Positions 16,017 to 22,695 of a stretch of 39,278 bases of DNA are shown piece by piece. Under the pieces are notes generated by a model. The model was not told where the DNA came from and searched no databases. It saw nothing but the letters and a program-made list of their open reading frames with translations. The translations under genes were made by a program, and so were the position numbers. Within the stretch, counting starts at the first letter, position 1. Each line of letters opens with the position of its first letter. Source of the stretch: Methanomicrobiales archaeon HGW-Methanomicrobiales-2 (GTDB taxonomy: Archaea > Halobacteriota > Methanomicrobia > Methanomicrobiales > Methanoculleaceae); the NCBI GenBank assembly GCA_002839645.1, contig PGYL01000035.1, forward strand, positions 1 to 39,278, read 5' to 3'.

Positions 16017-16865
16017 TTACGGCTCTGCCTTAAAGAACAGTATCGCCCTGCCGTTGCCGTCGATGACCGCGAGCGTATCCCCGACGATCCGGTAGCCCGC
16101 CGCCGACCGGAGCAGGTCCAGGTAGGCGCTCTCCTGCTCCATGATCCCCGCCGGGCCGGCGAGGGAGGCTTTCGTCGCGATGACCCGCTCCACGGCTATC
16201 CCCGTCTCGTTGAGTTCGTACGGGGCCGAGTAGGCGTTGCACCCGGCGGACCCCGAGAGCGTGCCGTCGGCATCGAACGTCAGGTTGACGCTGGTGCCGG
16301 GGATCGGCGACACGACGGTGTTGCCGCCGCCGGTGGTGTAGTGGGTCAGTTGCCATTCTGTCGCGAGCAGCGGCATGCTCTCCGGCTGCTCTGCCCGTGA
16401 AAAGACGAGCAGGTCCTTGCCCGACGGTCCGGAGATCGTCATCCGGTCGCCCTCGACCCGGTAGGATGCAGCTGCAACCAGGAGTTCCCGGTACCGGCTT
16501 TGCTGCGCGAGCCCCTCTGCTGTCGCAGGGTAGGCCGCGGTGGCGATGACCGGCTCCACCGAGATCGTGGAGCCGTTGATCCGGTAGGGAGCGGAGTAGA
16601 GGTTGCATCCGGCGGACCCGGAGAGTGTGCCGCCCTCGCCGAAGATGATGAGCGGCTCTGCCCCGGGCAGGGGCGCGGTGACCGAGCCGTTATCGGCACG
16701 AAACGCGGCCAGGTGCCATGCCGTCCCCGCAAGGGGTTCGGCGACCCGGTCGGCATCGCCGGGAGGCGTCTCCATGCCGCCGGAGTAACCGGCCGAGACG
16801 AGGCATGCCGCCACGATGATCAATAATGCGGCCTTCGCGAATGCGTGGTGTCCGTCTCTCCCCAT
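16017..16865 (-). CDS. Exported protein with two META (HslJ-like) domains
   Basis: A 282-residue protein with an N-terminal hydrophobic segment (KAALLIIVAACLVSAGYSGG) serving as signal or anchor, followed by two META repeats at about 43-155 and 165-282. Each repeat has the family order: AGTAWHL/ATEWQL opening strand, a proline-rich turn (PLPGAEP / PIPGTSV), SGSAGCN(L/A)YSAPY, then EGLAQQSRY..LL / GIMEQESAYLDLL and a closing VEGDRM.. / IVGDTL.. strand pair. META domains are small beta-rich folds of secreted proteins, including E. coli HslJ; ligands are unknown. The second repeat cysteine present in the neighbour 17090-18733 is missing in both repeats here. It is a paralogue of that neighbour. 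Confidence 0.85.
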   Translation of the reverse strand: MGRDGHHAFAKAALLIIVAACLVSAGYSGGMETPPGDADRVAEPLAGTAWHLAAFRADNGSVTAPLPGAEPLIIFGEGGTLSGSAGCNLYSAPYRINGSTISVEPVIATAAYPATAEGLAQQSRYRELLVAAASYRVEGDRMTISGPSGKDLLVFSRAEQPESMPLLATEWQLTHYTTGGGNTVVSPIPGTSVNLTFDADGTLSGSAGCNAYSAPYELNETGIAVERVIATKASLAGPAGIMEQESAYLDLLRSAAGYRIVGDTLAVIDGNGRAILFFKAEP

Positions 16866-16918
16866 CTATATCACGGATAGGCATGGGGGGCGAGAGTTGA
16901 AAAAAATAACCCATTTGC

Positions 16919-16935
16919 ATTGAGATTATCTCAAT
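16919..16935. promoter_or_regulatory. Perfect 17-bp palindrome upstream of the two-META gene
   Basis: ATTGAGATTATCTCAAT is an exact inverted repeat around a single central T. It lies 54-70 nt upstream of the ATG and next to a T-rich TATA-like stretch (GTTATTTTTTT on the minus strand), the position expected for a repressor or activator site. Confidence 0.5.
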
Positions 16936-17089
16936 CGTCCTCTCTCCCGTGACCGGATGGAAGCGGCGTCGATCCGCCGCCGCCGCCCGGAGCCTGCCCC
17001 GGCGGGCGATACGGCCGTGCGGGTGTGACAAAATAAGAAAAATCGGGCAGGGAAGAGCGGATCGATCAGGACCGATCCGGGCTCACCCA

Positions 17090-18733
17090 TCAGTATGAGG
17101 CGACGATATTTCCGTCCTCATCGAGGAGGTCGTACGGGCCCCCGTCAGGGGGGAACATCCACCGGCCCTCGCCGGGCAGTGCCTGCATAAAGAAGAGCAG
17201 GTCGGCGCCTGTCGCGTCGGAGAGGACCAGATGGTTGCCCTCCACCCGGTAGGACGAGACGCTCGGGAGGAGGTTGAGATACGTGCTCTCCTGCTCCATG
17301 ACGCCCTCCGGGTCGTTGCAGTACATCTTCGTGCTGATGGGCGGTTCGATGGTGATCTTCGTGCCGTCGAGCACGTAGCCGGCCCCGTAGGAGTTGCACC
17401 CGGCGTTCCCGGTGACCCTGCCCTCCGATGAGAATGTCGCGGTGACTGTGGTCCCGGCGATCACCGAGGAGACCGTCTCCCCATTCAGGCTGGAGGACTC
17501 AAGCGTCCACTCCGTCCCGGCGAGCGGGGCCGGCGGGACCTCCTCGGCCTGCACGAAGAAGAGCAGGTCGGTGCCTGTCTCGTCCGTGAGGACCAGGCGG
17601 TCGTCCTCGACCCGGTAGGAGGTGGCATTTCCGAGGAGGGCGAGGTAGGCGCTCTCCTGTCGCATGACGCCCGGCGTCTCGCAGTACATCAGGGTGTTAA
17701 AGAGGGTGGAGACCGAGAGGGTCGTGCCGTCGAGGGTGTACCGGCCGCCGTAGTGGTTGCACCCGGCGTTGCCGCCGACGTTCCCGTCAGGTCCGAAGGT
17801 CACGGTGACGGCCGCCCCCGCAATCACCGAGGAGATCGCGTCCCCTCCGGTAGCGTAGCTGTCAAGCACCCAGTCCGTCCCGACGAGCGGGAGGTCGGGC
17901 GTTTGTGCGGCTTTCTCGAAGACCAGGAGGTCGGCACCCTCGCTGTCGGCGAGGATCAGCCGGTCATCCTCAATCCGGTAGGAGGCGACCTGGGCGAGGA
18001 GTGCAAGGTAGCGGTCCTCCTGCTTCATGATACCCGGCGGTTCGCTGCAGTACATCTCGGTCCTGACGGCCGGCTCGATGGTGAGGAACGCGGCGTCCAC
18101 GGTGTAGCCCGCACCGTAGTGGTTGCACCCGGCCGACCCGCCGACGTTGCCGTCAGCGTCGAAGACCATCGTGACGGCTGTGCCGGTAAGAACCGGTATC
18201 ATAGCGCCGCCCTCGTCGGAGAGGCTTGTGAGCGTCCAGGACGTCCCGGCGAGCGCCGCGGCCGCGGGTCCCTTCACGAAGACGAGCACGTCGGTGCCTT
18301 CCGCGTCGGTGATGATGAGTCGGTCATCCTCGATCCGGCATTCTGCCGCAGAGCCGAGGAGGTCCATGAATCTTGCCTCCTGCTCCATGATGCCCTCGGG
18401 CTCCGTGCAGAGTTTCAGCGTCTGGACAAGCGAGGAGACCGAGAGGGTCGTGCCGTCGAGCCGGTAGTCGCCGCCGTAACCGTTGCACCCGGCGGAGCCC
18501 GTGACCTTGCCGTCAGGGCCGAAGGCCGCCGTGATCTCCGTTCCCGGCAGGACCGGAACGAGCGTGCCGTTCCCGGCGAGGTAGGAGTCGAGGGACCAGG
18601 AGGGCCCCGCAACCGCACCGGGCGTCGACGTGCTCGCCGTGCATCCTGCGGTGATGATTGCCGCCACAACGATGACGAGCAGTGACGCCGTCGCGAGGAT
18701 GTAGTTTCTGTTCCTTCTTCTGTTCGGTGCCAT
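17090..18733 (-). CDS. Exported lipoprotein-like protein with four META (HslJ-like) domains
   Basis: A 547-residue protein. The frame is open to 18976, but MAPNRRRNRNYILATASLL at 18733 begins a clean signal segment (LLVIVVAAIITAGC) ending in a lipobox-like TAGC, so that ATG is chosen. Four META repeats follow at about 45-155, 160-270, 275-385 and 390-500, each with an opening (A/V)GT.W.L, an (S/G)(S/N)AGCN.YG motif, a second cysteine in K(L/M).C or MYC, a (G/R)(I/V)M.QE...L.LL helix and a closing D-R-L...D..G.D-L-L-F strand pair. The regular Cys pair in each repeat suggests one disulfide per domain, fitting an extracellular location. The C-terminal 45 residues are acidic and proline-rich. Function unknown. 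A TATA box at 18761-18770 suggests a short leader. Confidence 0.88.
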   Translation of the reverse strand: MAPNRRRNRNYILATASLLVIVVAAIITAGCTASTSTPGAVAGPSWSLDSYLAGNGTLVPVLPGTEITAAFGPDGKVTGSAGCNGYGGDYRLDGTTLSVSSLVQTLKLCTEPEGIMEQEARFMDLLGSAAECRIEDDRLIITDAEGTDVLVFVKGPAAAALAGTSWTLTSLSDEGGAMIPVLTGTAVTMVFDADGNVGGSAGCNHYGAGYTVDAAFLTIEPAVRTEMYCSEPPGIMKQEDRYLALLAQVASYRIEDDRLILADSEGADLLVFEKAAQTPDLPLVGTDWVLDSYATGGDAISSVIAGAAVTVTFGPDGNVGGNAGCNHYGGRYTLDGTTLSVSTLFNTLMYCETPGVMRQESAYLALLGNATSYRVEDDRLVLTDETGTDLLFFVQAEEVPPAPLAGTEWTLESSSLNGETVSSVIAGTTVTATFSSEGRVTGNAGCNSYGAGYVLDGTKITIEPPISTKMYCNDPEGVMEQESTYLNLLPSVSSYRVEGNHLVLSDATGADLLFFMQALPGEGRWMFPPDGGPYDLLDEDGNIVASY

Positions 18734-18760
18734 ACAACAGGATATGAGCGGGAATGAGTG

Positions 18761-18770
18761 ATAAATGAAT
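18761..18770 (-). promoter_or_regulatory. TATA box of the four-META gene
   Basis: ATTCATTTAT on the minus strand is centred about 32 nt before ATG 18733, supporting that start and a leader of only a few bases. Confidence 0.45.
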
Positions 18771-18975
18771 TGTAGGCTACGAAAAAAATTGAACCTATAC
18801 GCCCTCTGTTCGTCAAATCCGGTGGTTCTGGAGGGAATCGAGGTTTCCGTTGCCCCGTGTCCCCGCCGGGGCTGCACGGGCGGCTCCTCCGGCCACTCTT
18901 GCAGGACTATCCCCGGTACGTGCATGGCATTTATTCGTGGAGGAGAATCATACCGGATGTGGGAGTAGAATTGCA

Positions 18976-19722
18976 ATGGTAGCGTTGATCCTGTTGAGGC
19001 ACGGCGAAAGCCTCTGGAACAGTGAGAATCGGTTCACGGGCTGGACAGACGTGGACCTCTCACCTCGCGGCATAGATGAAGCCCACCGGGCGGCGGAACT
19101 CCTTAAGGAAGGCGGGTATACGTTCCGCGTCGCCTACACCTCCGTGCTGAAGCGGGCCATCCGGACGCTCTGGATCGTCATGGACGACCTCGATCTCATG
19201 TACGTCCCGGTGCACCGGTCGTGGCGGTTGAACGAGAAGAGTTACGGCGCCCTGCAGGGCTTAAACAAGAAAGAGACCGCCGAGAAATACGGTGCGGAGC
19301 AGGTGCACCTCTGGCGCCGGGCATACGACGTGCGGCCACCGCCGCTCCCGTGGGACGACCAAAGACACCCGCGGTTCGACCCCCGCTACGCGGATCTGGA
19401 CCCGGAGAGCCTTCCTGCGACCGAGTCCCTGCACGACACGCTCAAGCGTGTGCTCCCCTGCTGGGAGAGCCACATCACAGAAGATCTCCGGCAGGGCAAA
19501 CCGGTCCTGGTCGCCGCCCACGGCAACAGTCTCCGTGCCCTGGTCAAGCACCTGGACGGGACCCCCGACGACGAGATCGCGGTTCTCAACATCCCTACGG
19601 GTTATCCCCTCATCTACGAACTGGACGGGGACCTGAAGGCCGTGAAGCACTATTACCTGGGCGACCCCGAGGAGATCGCAGCGGCCGCACAGGGCGTGGC
19701 CCGGCAGGCGGGAGCGGGATAG
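18976..19722 (+). CDS. gpmA: 2,3-bisphosphoglycerate-dependent phosphoglycerate mutase
   Basis: A 248-residue dPGM, interconverting 3- and 2-phosphoglycerate. Start ATG 18976 gives [15 protein letters not shown] with the phospho-histidine H9; other signatures are [42 protein letters not shown] near 90-107 and [17 protein letters not shown] near 183-199 with the second catalytic His. Length equals bacterial GpmA (about 250). Most archaea use the unrelated cofactor-independent enzyme, so this gene was probably acquired from bacteria. It stands 75 nt upstream of gap, though gap has its own promoter. In a methanogen it would work mainly in gluconeogenesis and glycogen turnover. Confidence 0.95.
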   Translation: MVALILLRHGESLWNSENRFTGWTDVDLSPRGIDEAHRAAELLKEGGYTFRVAYTSVLKRAIRTLWIVMDDLDLMYVPVHRSWRLNEKSYGALQGLNKKETAEKYGAEQVHLWRRAYDVRPPPLPWDDQRHPRFDPRYADLDPESLPATESLHDTLKRVLPCWESHITEDLRQGKPVLVAAHGNSLRALVKHLDGTPDDEIAVLNIPTGYPLIYELDGDLKAVKHYYLGDPEEIAAAAQGVARQAGAG

Positions 19723-19747
19723 CCAGGGTCCGCCGGTGACAAAGATC

Positions 19748-19778
19748 ATATATACCATCCCGCAGAGGGGCCCCTCTG
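19748..19778 (+). promoter_or_regulatory. gap promoter with 16-bp palindrome at the start site
   Basis: CATATATACC (TATA, 19747-19755) is followed by the perfect palindrome CAGAGGGGCCCCTCTG at 19763-19778. A start site 26 nt after the TATA centre would be near 19777, so the palindrome covers -14 to +1, an ideal repressor position. GGGGGAAG before ATG 19798 is the ribosome-binding site. Confidence 0.6.
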
Positions 19779-19797
19779 TCTGACAGGGGGAAGTACC

Positions 19798-20805
19798 ATG
19801 AAAAAGGTTGCCATCAACGGGTTCGGGCGGATCGGGCGGAAGGTTCTCTACAACTACCTGACCGATTCGCCGGAGAATATCGAGATCGTCGCGGTGAACG
19901 ACCCAAACCCGACAGAAGAACTCGCCTACCTGATGAAGTACGACTCGGTCCACGGGCGGGCGCCGTTCCCGGTCGAGACCGGCCCGGACCATATCCGGTT
20001 TGGGTCAAACGAGGTGCGGGTGCTCCACGAGAGGGACCCGACCCGCCTCCCGTGGAAGGACCTCGGTGTGGATATGGTGCTCGAGTGCACGGGGCGCTTC
20101 ATCGAGCGGGCGGGCGCCGCGAAGCACCTGGACGCCGGGGCGACCCGGGTAGTCATCAGCGCGCCCTCGCCCGACGCCGACCATACGGTCGTGCTCGGCG
20201 TCAACGAGGCGTCCTACGACCCCGCAAAGCACACCGTTGTCTCGAACGCATCCTGCACGACCAACGCGCTCGCGCCGGCGGCGAAGGTCTTGAACGACGC
20301 CTTCGGCGTCGAGCGCCTGATGGCAACGGCGATCCACGCCTACACCGCCACCCAGGCGCTGGTCGATAAGGCTGCGAAGAAACCGCGCCGGGGACGTGCT
20401 GCGGCCGTCTCGCTCATCCCGACGACGACCGGGGCCGCCGTCGCCACCACCCGTGTCCTCCCCGAACTCACCGGGAAGATGGACGCGATAGCGATCCGGG
20501 CCCCTATCCCCGACGGGTCGGTCATCGATATCGTCGCGGACGTTTCAAGGGAGACGTCGGCGGACGAGGTGAACGCCGCGATGAAGAAGGCGGCGGAGGG
20601 GCAGATGAAGGGATACCTCGCGTATACCGAGGACCCGATTGTATCGGTCGATATCGTCGGCGACCCGCACTCCGGGGTCGTCGACGGGCTCTCCACGAGC
20701 GTCGTCGGCGGGCGGATGGTCAAGGTCCTGGTCTGGTACGACAACGAGTTTGCGTACGCGAAAAGGATGGTTGATATCGCCTCCTACATGGCGTCCCGGG
20801 AGTGA
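19798..20805 (+). CDS. gap: Bacterial-type (class I) glyceraldehyde-3-phosphate dehydrogenase
   Basis: A 335-residue phosphorylating GAPDH. MKKVAINGFGRIGR is the Rossmann dinucleotide motif; the acidic residue in VAVNDPN (D35) favours NAD over NADP. The catalytic site is SNASCTTN with C153, and HAYTATQ supplies the following conserved region; the end has VVGGRMVKVLVWYDNEFAYAKR, typical of class I. The usual archaeal enzyme is the divergent class II GAPDH, so this gene, like gpmA before it, is probably of bacterial origin. The next gene, a D-2-hydroxyacid dehydrogenase, starts 11 nt after the stop, implying one operon. It would act in the reversible triose-phosphate part of glycolysis/gluconeogenesis. 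Confidence 0.96.
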   Translation: MKKVAINGFGRIGRKVLYNYLTDSPENIEIVAVNDPNPTEELAYLMKYDSVHGRAPFPVETGPDHIRFGSNEVRVLHERDPTRLPWKDLGVDMVLECTGRFIERAGAAKHLDAGATRVVISAPSPDADHTVVLGVNEASYDPAKHTVVSNASCTTNALAPAAKVLNDAFGVERLMATAIHAYTATQALVDKAAKKPRRGRAAAVSLIPTTTGAAVATTRVLPELTGKMDAIAIRAPIPDGSVIDIVADVSRETSADEVNAAMKKAAEGQMKGYLAYTEDPIVSVDIVGDPHSGVVDGLSTSVVGGRMVKVLVWYDNEFAYAKRMVDIASYMASRE

Positions 20806-20816
20806 GGGGTGCACTC

Positions 20817-21875
20817 ATGGTCAAACTGGTCTTCTTCGGCCTTGATGAGCACGAAAAGGACGTGATCTGGAAGGCGTTTGCAGGTCCGAGCGGCTACGAG
20901 ATTGCCCTGCACGCCGAACCGCTCACGATCGAGAACGTCTCGCTTGCCCGCGATGCCGACGCCATCGGGGTCTTCGTCATGTCCCGCGTCACCCGTGAGG
21001 TCCTCGACCGGCTGCCGGACCTCAAGATGATCGCCGCCATGTCCACGGGGTTCGACCATATCGACTTCGTCGCCTGCCGGGAGCGGAACATCGCCGTCTG
21101 CAACGTGCCGCGCTACGGCGACACCACCGTGGCGGAGTTCGCGTTCGGGCTCATCCTGGCCCTCGCCCGGAAGTTCAGGCCGACGTTTGAACGGGTGGAC
21201 CGGGGCGACTTCTCGCGGGTCGGGCTTCAGGGCATGGACCTCGCCGGTAAGACCCTCGGCCTGGTCGGGACCGGGCGCATCGGGTCGCACCTCGCCCGCA
21301 TCGCCCACGCGGCGGAGATGAAGGTGATCGCCTACGACCTGAGGCCGAACCCGGCCCTCACGGAGGAGTACGGCGTCCGCTACATGGACCTCGACGAACT
21401 CCTGCGGGAAGCGGACGTCATCAGCCTGCACGTCCCCTACACGAAGGCCACTCACCACCTGATCGACGCTGAGCGGCTCCGGCTCGTGAAAGATACCGCG
21501 CTCCTCGTCAACACCTCACGGGGCGGCGTGGTGGATACGGGAGCGGTCGCGGACGCCCTCCGCGAAGACCGCCTCGGGGGAGTCGCGCTCGATACCTTCG
21601 AGGGGGAGCAGGTCTGGATAGAGGAGGAGTTTGCCGGGGCGGATGAGGCATCGGCGGAGGAACTCCGGGACGCACTCGCGAGTTTCTCCCTCCTCCACTC
21701 GGACCGGGCAACCCTGACCCCGCACAACGCCTTCAACACGCGCGGGGCGGTCGAGCGGATCCTGGCGACGAGCGTCGAGAACGTCAGGGCCTTCTTTGCC
21801 GGGAACCCGCAGAACGTCGTCGCCGGGACCTACCGGGTGCCGGCGGCGCCGCAGGCCGGAGGTGGGCGGGTATGA
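20817..21875 (+). CDS. D-isomer-specific 2-hydroxyacid dehydrogenase
   Basis: A 352-residue NAD-dependent dehydrogenase of the D-lactate/3-phosphoglycerate dehydrogenase superfamily. Features: catalytic-domain opening MVKLVFFGLDEHEKDVIW, STGFDHIDFVACRERNIAVCNVP, the Rossmann motif LVGTGRIGSHLARIA near 150, VNTSRGGVVDT with the catalytic Arg, ALDTFEGEQ with the Glu, and LTPHNAFNTRGA with the catalytic His. The pattern with EGE and PHNAFNT looks closer to D-lactate dehydrogenase-like enzymes than to SerA, and there is no ACT domain. ATG 20817 has GAGGGG seven nt upstream. The 11-nt gap from gap implies co-transcription, suggesting fermentation-like handling of pyruvate or a 2-hydroxy acid. Substrate not determinable here. 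Confidence 0.88.
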   Translation: MVKLVFFGLDEHEKDVIWKAFAGPSGYEIALHAEPLTIENVSLARDADAIGVFVMSRVTREVLDRLPDLKMIAAMSTGFDHIDFVACRERNIAVCNVPRYGDTTVAEFAFGLILALARKFRPTFERVDRGDFSRVGLQGMDLAGKTLGLVGTGRIGSHLARIAHAAEMKVIAYDLRPNPALTEEYGVRYMDLDELLREADVISLHVPYTKATHHLIDAERLRLVKDTALLVNTSRGGVVDTGAVADALREDRLGGVALDTFEGEQVWIEEEFAGADEASAEELRDALASFSLLHSDRATLTPHNAFNTRGAVERILATSVENVRAFFAGNPQNVVAGTYRVPAAPQAGGGRV

Positions 21876-21957
21876 AACAGGACGCGGTCTACATCCGATG
21901 GCTCGCCGACCTTACATGATGCGCATCTCCCGCCCGGAAGTCCTGGCGATCGCTTCT

Positions 21958-22035
21958 GTAACGCAAATGTTACGCCCTCCCCTGCATTGTTACAGTTTTG
22001 TAACAATTGCCGCCCATCCGTAACAAAACTGTAAC
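21958..22035. promoter_or_regulatory. Array of six GTWAC half-sites in three 31-bp-spaced pairs
   Basis: GTAAC or its complement GTTAC occurs at 21958, 21969, 21989, 22000, 22020 and 22031: intervals 11, 20, 11, 20, 11. The pairs read TGTAACGCAAATGTTACG, TGTTACAGTTTTGTAACA and CGTAACAAAACTGTAACA. The last pair abuts the TATA box of the downstream small gene. This regularity (one turn within pairs, three turns between pairs) is that of a cooperative operator bound by an oligomeric protein. Confidence 0.8.
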
Positions 22036-22036
22036 A

Positions 22037-22044
22037 ATTAAATC
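22037..22044 (+). promoter_or_regulatory. TATA box of the small gene at 22067
   Basis: ATTAAATC is centred 26 nt before ATG 22067, which puts the transcript start on the start codon. It directly follows the sixth GTWAC half-site. Confidence 0.55.
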
Positions 22045-22066
22045 CCGGCCCGAAAAAGATCCCTCT

Positions 22067-22264
22067 ATGTCCAGAGTCGTCCGGGTCGATGAGGAGGCGC
22101 TGGAGGTCGCCCTCAAGTACGGGAAGAACCTCTCGCTCGGGATCATGAAAATGGAGGAACTGCTCCAGAAGCAGGAGAAGGCGAAGCGCGACTACACCGC
22201 CATCGAGGAGATGGTCCGCCGGACGATTCGCGAGGAACTCGAGGGGCTGACTTCCAGATATTGA
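22067..22264 (+). CDS. Small protein, possible ribbon-helix-helix regulator with coiled coil
   Basis: A 65-residue protein beginning MSRVVRVDEEALEVALKYGK. The opening alternates like the DNA-binding beta strand of ribbon-helix-helix (RHH) proteins (RVVRVDEE), followed by a helix (ALEVALKYG), a turn (KNLSLG) and a long charged helix (IMKMEELLQKQEKAKRDYTAIEEMVRRTIREELEGL) with heptad-like spacing. RHH identity is my inference; no family was recognised with certainty. ATG 22067 is chosen because a TATA box sits at leaderless distance, though TTG 22007 is in frame. The six-half-site array directly upstream suggests autoregulation by this protein or control by another one. No partner toxin gene is adjacent. 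Confidence 0.65.
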   Translation: MSRVVRVDEEALEVALKYGKNLSLGIMKMEELLQKQEKAKRDYTAIEEMVRRTIREELEGLTSRY

Positions 22265-22411
22265 TCCAGATGGCGGCCTCAAAAGCAACCCAGTAGAAGG
22301 GGTGCTCCTGCTCTTTGACTTCTGGACTCCGGAGAGACCATCAAGTAGGTCGTGTTGTCCCAGAACATGGAAACTAGCGTGTTTCCGAGAGTGCCCGATA
22401 CACTGGACCGC

Positions 22412-22567
22412 GGGGATATCGCCACTGGGGGAGGCGGCTCGCGGGGAGGGGGCATGCCCCCTCCCCTATCTGCACCTCATATGAGGATGGTTGTAACCCC
22501 ACCCCACCCGGCCTTCGGCCTCCTCCCCCGCCCCCTGAGGGGGCGGGGGCAGTGCGTGGCGATAAGC
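22412..22567 (+). repeat. Dispersed structured element, complete copy
   Basis: A 156-bp unit bounded by GGGGATATCGCCAC (22412-22425) and GTGGCGATAAGC (22556-22567), which are imperfect terminal inverted repeats. Inside are three hairpins: GGGGAGGGGGC / GCCCCCTCCCC (22443-22466, loop AT), GGCCTTCGGCC (22510-22520), and CCCCCGCCCCC / GGGGGCGGGGG (22525-22549, loop TGA). It lies between the small regulator gene and malQ; flanks 22265-22411 and 22568-22695 hold no gene I recognise, apart from a tail GAGCTCAAGCACTGTC shared with other copies. Confidence 0.8.
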
Positions 22568-22695
22568 GACGTTCCGGTAAGAACGGAGCTCAAGCACTGT
22601 CAGGTGCGTAGCCCGATGGAAATCCGTGCTCTGGAGCAACTCTGGGCAAGGCCATCTAGAGGATCGTCCAGCGTTAAGATTCCAGGACCACCGAC

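Noticed and set aside
18734-18976. 81-codon N-terminal extension of the four-META protein
   Set aside because: It would bury the signal peptide and cross a TATA box, and it overlaps the promoter region of divergent gpmA.
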